A stretch of 6,429 nucleotides of DNA from Lachnospiraceae bacterium UBA4292 (lineage in GTDB: Bacteria > Bacillota > Clostridia > Lachnospirales > Lachnospiraceae), in the NCBI GenBank assembly GCA_002395865.1, contig DGVE01000042.1, forward strand, positions 1 through 6,429, read 5' to 3'. Position numbers and translations under genes: made by a program. Under the pieces are notes generated by a model. The model was not told the DNA's origin, ran no database searches, and saw only the letters and a list, made by a program, of their open reading frames with translations. Of the stretch, positions 1-6,037 are shown piece by piece. Positions within the stretch are counted from its first letter, which is position 1, and each line of letters starts with the position of its first letter.

Positions 1-45
1 CCGAGCCATGAAGCGAGAGATTTATCATCCGGCCCGACCCGTCAA

Positions 46-546
46 CTAATACCTGCGGGCGCCGAGGCCGCGGTACTCCTCGAAGAGGGCGAGGCAGGCG
101 GGGCGGTCGAGCTGCGTAAGGTAGTCTGCGAAGGCCGCGCGGCCTCCGAACTTCGCGTCGAACGCCTCATCGCGAAAGCCGATCAGGGCATTGTCAGCGA
201 TGGTGCAGCCGTAGTATACCTTCGAGATGTTGGCCCACATGCACGCCGCAAGGCACATCGGGCAGGGCTCCCCCGTAGTGTAGAGCTCGCAGCCGGACAG
301 GTCGTGATCCTCGAGAGCCCTTGAAGCCGCGCGGATGGCGTTTATCTCTCCGTGGGAAGTGGGATCGTGGGTCAAGAGCACCGTGTTGTGGGCGCGCCCG
401 ATCACCACGCCGTCCTTCACCACGACCGACCCGAAGGGGCCTCCGTGCCCTCTGAAGATGCCGGATCTCGCCGTGTTTATAGCCATCTGCATATAATTAT
501 TTCCTGCGCTGTATGTGAGCTTAGGTATCGGATTCTTTTTGTTCAT
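46..546 (-). CDS. CDA-fold nucleobase/nucleoside deaminase, guanine deaminase-like
   Basis: A 166-residue zinc-dependent deaminase of the cytidine/deoxycytidylate deaminase fold. It probably hydrolyses an exocyclic amino group on a free purine or pyrimidine base in the cytoplasm; guanine to xanthine is the leading guess. The zinc-site motifs are visible: H65-G66-E67 (zinc ligand and proton-shuttling Glu) and P94-C95-P96-M97-C98 (two Cys ligands). Residues 35-39 (GGPFG) and 61-63 (DPT) match Bacillus GuaD-type enzymes, and the length is right for that group. The usual HAE is HGE here, a form also found in yeast cytosine deaminase, so the substrate is uncertain. The start has GAGGT upstream with a spacer of about 8 bases. 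It is the last gene of the esterase-pnuC-deaminase group, 73 bases after pnuC, and fits base salvage. Family confidence is high; substrate confidence is moderate. Confidence 0.88.
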   Translation of the reverse strand: MNKKNPIPKLTYSAGNNYMQMAINTARSGIFRGHGGPFGSVVVKDGVVIGRAHNTVLLTHDPTSHGEINAIRAASRALEDHDLSGCELYTTGEPCPMCLAACMWANISKVYYGCTIADNALIGFRDEAFDAKFGGRAAFADYLTQLDRPACLALFEEYRGLGARRY

Positions 547-619
547 GGTGTCTTACCTCACATGATCTGAATATTGTCAGGTGGCGCGTCCTTCATATCC
601 TTGCCATTACCCATATACC

Positions 620-1315
620 TCAGGCAGTCCTCTTAGACTCCCTGTACCACCTGAAAAACATGATGAAGGCGTTCAGCAGGTACACGCTCCACATGGCCAG
701 AGTCGCGATCGACTCGCCTCCGTTCGCGAAATTCACCGCCCACATGATCACGGTCACCACGTCGACCACGATCCAAAGCACCCACTGCTCCATCAGTCTC
801 TTTATCGAGAGCACCTGCGCGACCACGGATATCACCGTGCTCATGCTGTCGATGAAGGGGAGCGCTCCGCCCATTGCCTGCAGAACCAGACCGTAACCGA
901 ATATCGCCGCTGCGGTCAGCGCATACACGATCAGCCCCTTCTTAAAGGGCATGCGTGTCTTTACGACCTCGCCCGTGTCGTCGTTCATGTGCTTCTTCCA
1001 CGCAAACCATCCCACGAAATTCATGGGGAAATAGTAGAGGACGTTCAGCATCACCTCGCCGTAATACTTCGCCTCGTATGCCACCAGCGCGTAGAATACA
1101 ACATTTATCACTCCGAATATGAACGAGCTTCTCTTTCCCTTGCCCGTCAGTATCACGCACCACACGCCCGTGAGTGCCGCGGTGAGACTCATCCAGTTGT
1201 CCTTCCAGTAGATCGAAAGACCCAGTATCACCGCCGTAGCCAGAAGAAGCCATATCACGTCAAATATTTTCCAGCCGGTCAGCTCGCTCTTTATGTATTT
1301 TTTTAATCCTTCCAT
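620..1315 (-). CDS. pnuC: PnuC-family nicotinamide riboside (vitamin) transporter
   Basis: A 231-residue integral membrane protein that fits the PnuC family (COG3201), whose members take up nicotinamide riboside or related vitamins by facilitated diffusion. Hydrophobic segments are visible at about residues 19-36, 42-57, 64-80, 89-106, 128-147, 158-170, 178-196 and 204-222. Family hallmarks are the N71 to Y85 region (a GVIN...Y...YG pattern), V-G-W-F-A-W at 101-106, D156 before a Ser/Thr-rich helix, and E176-Q177-W178..W181-I182..D185. The length is typical. The start is supported by AGGA with a 6-base spacer. It begins 21 bases after the esterase stop, so co-transcription is likely. The short gap leaves no room for a riboswitch directly upstream. 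PnuC paralogues also carry riboflavin (PnuX) or thiamine (PnuT), so the exact vitamin is inferred from the family name only. Confidence 0.93.
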   Translation of the reverse strand: MEGLKKYIKSELTGWKIFDVIWLLLATAVILGLSIYWKDNWMSLTAALTGVWCVILTGKGKRSSFIFGVINVVFYALVAYEAKYYGEVMLNVLYYFPMNFVGWFAWKKHMNDDTGEVVKTRMPFKKGLIVYALTAAAIFGYGLVLQAMGGALPFIDSMSTVISVVAQVLSIKRLMEQWVLWIVVDVVTVIMWAVNFANGGESIATLAMWSVYLLNAFIMFFRWYRESKRTA

Positions 1316-1336
1316 ACCTGTTCCTGTGCGATCCGC

Positions 1337-2044
1337 CTATTTACGTATCCTGTTTTCCGCCGAGATCCACTCATGCGCAAGACTCGTCCAGACTGCAGCC
1401 TGCGGGCAGATATCGCCCTCATCCCTTGCGCTTTGTGCGGTTCCGAGACTGATTCCGTGCCGTCCCCCGGAAAACAAATGCAGTTCAGCCTCAATGCCGA
1501 ACTCCCTCAGCGCCTGCGCATACAGCATGGAATTCTCCGCTGGAACACTTTCATCGGCCAGACAGTGCCATATAAATGTCCGCGGAACACCCGAATTCAC
1601 ATGTTTTTCCACGGAAAGCTTATCAAAAAGCCCGGGCTGAGCGTCCTCCCCCAAAAGGTTTATAAATGACTGCCTGTGCGCATACTTTCCGGAACTTATC
1701 ACCGGATAGCACAGTATCTGTCCGTCAGGGCGGTATATATCACCGCCGAACAACTCCCTCCAGTAAGTGCAGTAGCTTGCCGCGAGATGTCCGCCCGCAG
1801 AAAATCCGAGCAGATATATCCTTCGCCACTGTCTGCCGGCTTCGATATCGCCGTGCCTTAAGTCAGAGATGACCTGTGCCAGCGCATTTATCTGCGCGGG
1901 GTATCTCACAGGCGCCACAGGGTAATCGAGTATATGAGTCTCATAGCCGTAGTCTGCAAATACATCTGCCACCGGTCCGCTCTCACGCGCGCTCCTGTGG
2001 TCATATCCCCCTCCGGGGATGATTATAACTGTAGTTTTCTGCAT
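1337..2044 (-). CDS. Intracellular alpha/beta-hydrolase, acetyl esterase-like
   Basis: A 235-residue single-domain alpha/beta-hydrolase. The oxyanion-hole loop is P10-G11-G12-G13-Y14, a variant of HGGG. The nucleophile elbow is G80-F81-S82-A83-G84-G85-H86, with S82 as nucleophile. The likely acid is D164 (in ADESVP) and the likely base is H196 (in GGRHGI). It has no signal peptide, so it should act in the cytoplasm. Relatives are annotated as acetyl-xylan esterase-like or Aes-like enzymes. Removing acetyl groups from imported sugar oligomers is a reasonable inference given the upstream uronate operon, but the sequence does not prove it. The start has AAAGGA with a short spacer and lies only 11 bases beyond a Rho-independent terminator (stem plus T-tract, 2056-2082). 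It may therefore be expressed by read-through or from an unseen promoter. The pnuC gene follows 21 bases downstream. Confidence 0.85.
   Translation of the reverse strand: MQKTTVIIIPGGGYDHRSARESGPVADVFADYGYETHILDYPVAPVRYPAQINALAQVISDLRHGDIEAGRQWRRIYLLGFSAGGHLAASYCTYWRELFGGDIYRPDGQILCYPVISSGKYAHRQSFINLLGEDAQPGLFDKLSVEKHVNSGVPRTFIWHCLADESVPAENSMLYAQALREFGIEAELHLFSGGRHGISLGTAQSARDEGDICPQAAVWTSLAHEWISAENRIRK
1626..1637. repeat. Third copy of the 12-bp terminator unit, inside the esterase gene
   Basis: The unit AAAAGCCCGGGC (plus strand) found twice in the terminator at 2058-2081 occurs again here, within codons for residues Q136 to F140 of the esterase. It contains the self-palindrome GCCCGGGC. 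It may be coincidence, because QPGLF is a plausible protein sequence here. Confidence 0.6.
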
Positions 2045-2055
2045 AAAGTTCCTTT

Positions 2056-2082
2056 AAAAAAGCCCGGGCAAAAGCCCGGGCT
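2056..2082 (-). terminator. Rho-independent terminator after the RpiB-like isomerase gene
   Basis: Read on the minus strand, the RNA forms a perfect 9-bp stem (AGCCCGGGC / GCCCGGGCU) with a UUUU loop (2070-2073). The stem is followed by a run of five U (2060-2056) plus the final U of the stem. The stem is almost all G-C. It begins 25 bases past the stop of the RpiB-like gene, so it probably ends the uronate operon. The T-tract runs straight into the AAAGGA ribosome binding site of the esterase. Confidence 0.9.
2058..2081. repeat. Perfect tandem duplication of a 12-bp unit forming the terminator
   Basis: The plus strand reads AAAAGCCCGGGC twice in a row (2058-2069 and 2070-2081). Because GCCCGGGC is its own reverse complement, a simple head-to-tail duplication creates the terminator hairpin. 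Each unit includes a CCCGGG palindrome. Confidence 0.9.
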
Positions 2083-2107
2083 CAAACCTATCGAAATAAA
2101 AACCGTC

Positions 2108-2746
2108 TCAGGCCTTAAGCTCTCTCACAAGGCTCTTCAGTTCCTCGCTCTTTGCATCTTCGAAAAAATACTCATCGAATCGTTCACCCGCAAGAGCGCC
2201 CTTTACAAGCTCCCTGTCAAGGCTCTTGAGTATCTCCGGCAGCGGCTTAAAGGCAGCCGCCCTCACACCGTCGAGTATCTTTTTGTTTCGTTGCTCGGGA
2301 ACCACCCTTTCCTTCGGATAACCGCCTCCGAACGGTTCCGAGAAAAGCTTCTCGAAAATGTAGGTAAGATTCAGATCGCCTCCCCAGCCGTAACCGAGTG
2401 CAAAGGGTATCGAGATCGCATTGCCGTCGTTTATCTGAGCAAAGGTGTATGCATCTAAAGGTGTGGCCACATGACCGCAGATGACTCCCGGAAATGAGTT
2501 GAGTGCCAGCATGGCGCCCTCACCGGTTCCGCAGCCCGTCACGACGAAATCCGCTGCCCCTGAATTCAGAAGCACTGCTGCCAGTATGCCGTTCTGCACA
2601 TACGTGAGCTGTGCAGCATCATCCGCGCCGTACATTCCGTAATTTCTCAACTCATAGCCTTTCTCGTCTGCCACCTTCTTGAGAGCCTCATAGATCTGAG
2701 CATTTTTCGCAGCCTGGCTGTTTTCATTTATAAGTGCAATTTTCAT
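2108..2746 (-). CDS. RpiB/LacA/LacB-family sugar isomerase, candidate DhuI
   Basis: A 212-residue member of the ribose-5-phosphate isomerase B / galactose-6-phosphate isomerase family. The family core is recognisable: an N-terminal MKIALINENS strand, the active-site stretch T70-G71-C72-G73-T74-G75-E76-G77 (compare CGTGIG in RpiB, so C72 is the likely catalytic Cys), and N109-A110-I111 in place of the RpiB NVA region. It is about 60 residues longer than RpiB (about 150), with an added C-terminal region (about 145-212). That longer form is the one reported as DhuI, an isomerase of 4-deoxy-L-threo-5-hexosulose-uronate, in streptococcal and related uronate clusters. It sits 41 bases after the SDR dehydrogenase gene and ends the operon, which supports a uronate role. 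Its start has AAGGA at a good distance. Family confidence is high; the DhuI role is inferred from length and context. Confidence 0.87.
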   Translation of the reverse strand: MKIALINENSQAAKNAQIYEALKKVADEKGYELRNYGMYGADDAAQLTYVQNGILAAVLLNSGAADFVVTGCGTGEGAMLALNSFPGVICGHVATPLDAYTFAQINDGNAISIPFALGYGWGGDLNLTYIFEKLFSEPFGGGYPKERVVPEQRNKKILDGVRAAAFKPLPEILKSLDRELVKGALAGERFDEYFFEDAKSEELKSLVRELKA

Positions 2747-2761
2747 ATTTTTCCTTTATAT

Positions 2762-2778
2762 GGCGTGCTGTTCACGCC
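2762..2778 (-). other. Small intergenic inverted repeat between the SDR and RpiB-like genes
   Basis: GGCGTG and CACGCC pair as a 6-bp stem around a 5-base loop in the 41-base gap. On the minus strand no T-run follows, so it is not a terminator. It could affect mRNA stability or translation of the isomerase, or be chance. Confidence 0.35.
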
Positions 2779-2787
2779 GGTCTTTGA

Positions 2788-3651
2788 TCAGTCATTCACC
2801 TTGATATCGAACTCCTCCTCGTCCGCGAACTTGCTCGCATCAAGGTTCGAAGGATCCTGTCCGATGTATGCGCTGATACCGCCGTCGATGTATACCACCT
2901 GTCCGTTGATGAAGTCGGACGCGGGTGAGGCAAGGAATACCGCAAGACCCATGAGGTCCTCCGTGTGTCCCCAGCGCTGAGCCGGTGTCTTCGAGCGGAT
3001 GAAGCGGTCGAAGGGGTGCATGCTTCCGTCAGCCTGCTTCTCGCGAAGAGGTGCGGTCTGAGGTGTGGCTATGTAGCCGGGTCCTATAGCGTTGCACTGA
3101 ATGTTGTACTGGCCGTACTCTGAGCAGATATTTCTGGTGAGCATCTTCAGACCGCCCTTGGCAGCTGCGTAAGCGGATACGGTCTCGCGGCCGAACTCAC
3201 TCATCATGGAGCATGCGTTGATGATCTTGCCGCTCCTTTTGGCGATCATGTCCGGAAGGACTGCCTTCGAGCAGATGAACGGGCCGGTGAGATCCACGCC
3301 TATAACCGCGTTCCAGTCCTTAAGGCTCATCTCGACCATGGGTATCCTCTTGATGATGCCCGCGTTGTTGACGAGTATGTCTATCGGGCCGACCTTCCCC
3401 TTCACCTCTGCCACAAATGCGTTTACCTGCTCCTCATTCGTGACATCGCACACCTTGCCGAATGCGGGTATTCCGAGCTTCTTATACTCAGCCATGCCGC
3501 GGTCCACCAGGTCCTGATTGATATCGTTGAACACGATCTTCGCGCCTGCCTCTGCGTACGCCTGCGCGTAAGCCAGACCCAGTCCGTAGCTTGCACCCGT
3601 GATCCAAGCCACCTTTCCGTCCAAGCGGAATTTTTCCATTACTCCTGCCAT
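2788..3651 (-). CDS. SDR dehydrogenase, gluconate 5-dehydrogenase / KduD / DhuD type
   Basis: A 287-residue classical short-chain dehydrogenase/reductase. The nucleotide-binding motif is T18-G19-A20-S21-Y22-G23-L24-G25. D43 at the end of the second strand suggests NAD(H) preference. N95-N96-A97-G98 is present, and the catalytic S148, Y161 and K165 are all intact. The usual Asn of the tetrad region is D120 (VDLTG), which I recall as normal for the Ga5DH-like clade. The sequence most resembles Streptococcus suis gluconate 5-dehydrogenase (SMMSE.GRETVSAYAAAKGG; GPGYIATPQTAPLR). In uronate clusters this group reduces 2,5-diketo-3-deoxygluconate to KDG. It has an extra acidic C-terminal tail (about 268-287). 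An AGGAGG with a 5-base spacer supports the first Met over Met5. It lies downstream of kduI, separated by two envelope genes, and upstream of the RpiB-like isomerase. Confidence 0.9.
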   Translation of the reverse strand: MAGVMEKFRLDGKVAWITGASYGLGLAYAQAYAEAGAKIVFNDINQDLVDRGMAEYKKLGIPAFGKVCDVTNEEQVNAFVAEVKGKVGPIDILVNNAGIIKRIPMVEMSLKDWNAVIGVDLTGPFICSKAVLPDMIAKRSGKIINACSMMSEFGRETVSAYAAAKGGLKMLTRNICSEYGQYNIQCNAIGPGYIATPQTAPLREKQADGSMHPFDRFIRSKTPAQRWGHTEDLMGLAVFLASPASDFINGQVVYIDGGISAYIGQDPSNLDASKFADEEEFDIKVND

Positions 3652-3679
3652 AATAGCCTCCTGTTTTATAGTTTTACCT

Positions 3680-4300
3680 TTACTCCGGTATTGAGAAAAG
3701 ACCTCTCACAGTGTTTGACGATGATGATGCGCCCCTGTTCTTAACGTCCATATCCGTTGTCGCTTTGTCGCATATGTAATAGTCCGTGTGACCGTTATAG
3801 TTCACAGCCTTTATGCACTCCGCCTTGGCGTTCGCCAGTTCCTCGGCCCCCGCGGCGTATGCTGCCTTTATCTCATTGTCAGACAATGAATATGAGTCCG
3901 TCCCGGTCCTTTTTATCTCCAGAGTATCTATCGATGCATTTGTTTTATAATAAATATACTCAACAGTCAGTGTATCGGTCTTGCCGTTCACAAAATCCCT
4001 GAACAGGTCCTCGCCCGATACAAGCTCATAGTTCATGCCCCCGTCCCCGAAAGTCATCGGCAGACTCACGCTCTGCTCGAAATAGCACTTAACCGTCACA
4101 TTATTCGAATCCGACCATTTTATCCGGCTCTCATCCCTGTCATAGCTCGTCACTAACTCGATCGATGACCCCTCCTGAGGGTAGGTGCTCTTTACGCTTT
4201 CACTCTGACTTTCCGAAGTGGCAGAGGGAACCGTACTGCCTTCCGCGCACGCGGTAAGTAAAGCTGCGAAGGCGATATACATAAGTATTTTACGTCTCAT
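3680..4300 (-). CDS. Small lipoprotein of unknown function
   Basis: A predicted 206-residue lipoprotein. Residues 1-17 form a signal peptide (MRRKI, then a hydrophobic core) ending in the lipobox L15-T16-A17-C18, so C18 should be lipidated and the protein anchored outside the membrane. A Ser/Thr/Glu-rich linker follows (about 19-45), then a globular region with Cys72, Cys162 and Cys177 and a Ser-rich stretch near 192-195. I do not recognise the domain. An upstream in-frame ATG at 4336 would add 12 residues, but the GGAGGGG site at 4306-4312 sits 5 bases before the chosen ATG and the signal peptide starts there. Base composition looks lower in GC than the catabolic genes (hand count 19 of 60 for 3901-3960). 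It lies 39 bases after the membrane-protein gene and 28 bases before the dehydrogenase, so it is in the same transcription unit. Confidence 0.82.
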   Translation of the reverse strand: MRRKILMYIAFAALLTACAEGSTVPSATSESQSESVKSTYPQEGSSIELVTSYDRDESRIKWSDSNNVTVKCYFEQSVSLPMTFGDGGMNYELVSGEDLFRDFVNGKTDTLTVEYIYYKTNASIDTLEIKRTGTDSYSLSDNEIKAAYAAGAEELANAKAECIKAVNYNGHTDYYICDKATTDMDVKNRGASSSSNTVRGLFSIPE

Positions 4301-4305
4301 TCGAT

Positions 4306-4312
4306 CCCCTCC
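4306..4312 (-). promoter_or_regulatory. Ribosome binding site that fixes the lipoprotein start
   Basis: GGAGGGG on the minus strand, 5 bases before the ATG at 4300. It decides for this start over the upstream in-frame ATG at 4336, whose upstream region has only a weak AGGTAG. Confidence 0.8.
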
Positions 4313-4339
4313 ATAAGCCCTGTTAATGATAATCATCCA

Positions 4340-5128
4340 CTACCTGTCGTCATAACTGATATGATGCAGCTTACCTGTTACGGCATTTATCTGTGCGCAG
4401 CAATACACATCCCAATCCGGATGAGCATCGGTTCTGCCATAGATCTCCACCAGATACATCGGTCCGATACCGGTCATGCCCTCCTTTACCGCTTCTTCTT
4501 TGAAATCGTAGATCAGTTCCAGATCCCCCCGTTCTTCGGTCACATATCCGAAAGCCTTTTCATACGCTTCCTTTAACGAAATGCGCGGTTCGTCAGCTAA
4601 AAATTCAGCGTATCGGTCTGAAAAGGATACGCAGAAAAGTGTTCCGTCGCCGAAATACGACAGGAACGCCCTCGCTCCGGTCTCATTTTTCTCCTTTATT
4701 TCGCAAAGAGATATATTGACCATCCCGCCTTCCTTTGTTATCTCGGCTTTGACCTGATACTTTATATCAATGTATCTCTGCCATTCCTTTTCAGCTATTT
4801 CCTTCAGTTCATCATCAGACAGTTCCGGCCCCTGATTCTTCTGAACTTCGTCGGCCGCCTTAGCCGAAAGAGCAACAGAAAGAATAGCATTTCCGGTATG
4901 ATCGGTCTGTATGATCCAGTCACCTGCAGAATACTGAAGCGGAGATGTCGGTTCATCCTTTATGACCGGCCCCACATATTTTGCCTCGTCATAAAGCTCA
5001 CTCACCAGTTTTCTGCCTCTTGCAGCCTCGGCTGTGAGCCGGTAGCCGAACAGATTAAAATACCAGACTCCAAAGCCGATACCGGCAATGATCAGAGCGA
5101 TTATCAGAATGGATAATATCTTCTTCAT
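4340..5128 (-). CDS. Membrane-anchored protein with a PepSY-like C-terminus
   Basis: A 262-residue protein with a short positive start (MKK) and one hydrophobic segment at about residues 4-24, read as an uncleaved anchor or a signal peptide without a lipobox; the rest would be extracytoplasmic. The C-terminal part (about 183-257) has a PepSY-like pattern: ISLKEAYEKAF, then a strand MYLVEIYGR, then a strand ending INAVTGKLHHI with the conserved N/D-A-x-T-G turn. PepSY domains are known in protease inhibitors and envelope sensors. A charged helical region spans about 90-120. I cannot assign a specific function. It starts 7 bases after the kduI stop without a well-placed Shine-Dalgarno, which suggests translational coupling. 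It is lower in GC than kduI (hand count 44 of 120 for 4681-4800, against 75 of 120 for 5161-5280). Confidence 0.82.
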   Translation of the reverse strand: MKKILSILIIALIIAGIGFGVWYFNLFGYRLTAEAARGRKLVSELYDEAKYVGPVIKDEPTSPLQYSAGDWIIQTDHTGNAILSVALSAKAADEVQKNQGPELSDDELKEIAEKEWQRYIDIKYQVKAEITKEGGMVNISLCEIKEKNETGARAFLSYFGDGTLFCVSFSDRYAEFLADEPRISLKEAYEKAFGYVTEERGDLELIYDFKEEAVKEGMTGIGPMYLVEIYGRTDAHPDWDVYCCAQINAVTGKLHHISYDDR

Positions 5129-5136
5129 ACCTGCAT
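5125..5136 (-). promoter_or_regulatory. Possible stop-restart relay at the kduI / membrane-protein junction
   Basis: The kduI stop overlaps an ATG (TAATG). That ATG opens a three-codon frame (ATG CAG GTA TGA) whose stop overlaps the ATG of the next gene (ATGA). The only purine motif, AGG, sits one base before that ATG, too close to act as a normal binding site. This is consistent with ribosome re-initiation, but could be chance. Confidence 0.35.
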
Positions 5137-5999
5137 TACATCAGATCCTGATTCCTCACGTCGTCCATGTCGTCGAAGTCCTGGTTCTCGCCGACCATGC
5201 CCCAGATGAAGGTGTAGTTCCTGGAGCCGGCGCCCGAGTGGATCGACCAGCTGGGGGAAATGACTGCCTGCTCGTTGCGCATAACGATGTGGCGGGTCTC
5301 CTGCGGCTCGCCCATGTAGTGCATGACGAACGCGTCCTCGGGAAGATCGAAGTAGAGGTATACCTCCATGCGTCTGTCGTGGGTGTGGCAGGGCATGGTG
5401 TTCCACACGCTTCCGGGCTCGAGATGGGTCAGACCCATTTCCAGCTGGCAGCTCTCTACCTGTCCGGGGAGGATGTACTTGTTGATGGTGCGCACGTTGC
5501 AGTCCTCGAGGCGGCCGAGATGCTTCTTGTTCTCCTCCTTGATGACTACCTCGCCCTCGCCGGCTGTACCCTCTCTCTTGATGAGGACTGTCGGACAGGT
5601 TCTGTGCGCGGGCGCAGAATTCATGTAGAACTTCGCGGGGTTCTTCGGGTCAAGGCTTGCGAAGGTGATATCCTTCGCTCCCATGCCGATGTACATACCG
5701 TCTCTGGAAATGACCTTGTACTCCTTGCCGTCCACTGTGATGACGCCGTCGCCGCCGATATTGATGATGCCGAGCTCGCGTCTCTGAAGGAAATACTCCG
5801 CGCGAAGCTCTTCTCCCGCCTCAAGCCTTAGGACCTTTGTCACTGGCGTAGCCGCGCCTGTGATGATCCTGTCGATGTGGCTGTATACCAGCCTTATCTC
5901 GTCCTCGAAAAAGACCTTCTCGATGAGGAATTCCTCGCGAAGACGCTTTGTATCATACCATTTTACATCCCTCGGGGATGCCGCTGTTCTAAGTTCCAT
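5136..5999 (-). CDS. kduI: 5-keto-4-deoxyuronate isomerase (KduI)
   Basis: A 287-residue cupin-type metal enzyme, EC 5.3.1.17. It converts 5-keto-4-deoxyuronate (4-deoxy-L-threo-5-hexosulose uronate), released by pectate or glycosaminoglycan lyases, to 3-deoxy-D-glycero-2,5-hexodiulosonate, the substrate of KduD. The zinc ligands known from E. coli KduI (two His, a Glu and a distal His) match H205, H207, E212 (in [11 protein letters not shown]) and H254 (in SWSIHSGAG). Other family signatures are VKWYDT near 12-17, the GxGDGxIxVDG turn at 82-91, and the C-terminal [16 protein letters not shown] at 264-279. The length is close to the usual 278. The start has AAAGGAG a few bases upstream. It follows uxaA by 38 bases and precedes the membrane-protein gene by 7. 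Intact and confidently identified. Confidence 0.96.
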   Translation of the reverse strand: MELRTAASPRDVKWYDTKRLREEFLIEKVFFEDEIRLVYSHIDRIITGAATPVTKVLRLEAGEELRAEYFLQRRELGIINIGGDGVITVDGKEYKVISRDGMYIGMGAKDITFASLDPKNPAKFYMNSAPAHRTCPTVLIKREGTAGEGEVVIKEENKKHLGRLEDCNVRTINKYILPGQVESCQLEMGLTHLEPGSVWNTMPCHTHDRRMEVYLYFDLPEDAFVMHYMGEPQETRHIVMRNEQAVISPSWSIHSGAGSRNYTFIWGMVGENQDFDDMDDVRNQDLM

Positions 6000-6037
6000 T
6001 TTCTCCTTTCCCTTCGTTAAATAATCCGTATCATATC

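Noticed and set aside
19..45. Promoter-like TTGACG (40-45) with TAAATC (19-24) on the minus strand after the deaminase.
   Set aside because: The spacer is only 15 bases and the -10 match is poor; nothing downstream is visible to support it.
547..619. Possible purine riboswitch or promoter ahead of the deaminase.
   Set aside because: The 73-base gap shows no convincing three-way-junction pattern, no -35/-10 pair with correct spacing, and no terminator hairpin.
581..1306. A 241-residue open frame on the plus strand opposite pnuC.
   Set aside because: Its His/Arg-rich translation resembles no family and it lies wholly over the well-supported pnuC frame, so it is an antisense shadow.
1316..1336. 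Possible vitamin or NAD riboswitch ahead of pnuC.
   Set aside because: The gap is only 21 bases and holds little more than the ribosome binding site.
1934..2458. A 174-residue plus-strand frame spanning the esterase / RpiB-like gene junction.
   Set aside because: It crosses the terminator and overlaps two confident minus-strand genes, with no family signature.
4319..4336. Short imperfect palindrome ATGATTATCAT around the alternative lipoprotein start, considered as an operator.
   Set aside because: Arms are only 5 bases and AT-rich, which is expected by chance in an intergenic gap.
5088..5831. A 247-residue open frame on the plus strand opposite kduI.
   Set aside because: The KduI frame has intact metal ligands and a good ribosome binding site. 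The opposite frame is rich in Val, His, Ala and Asp with no recognisable domain, as expected of a high-GC shadow.
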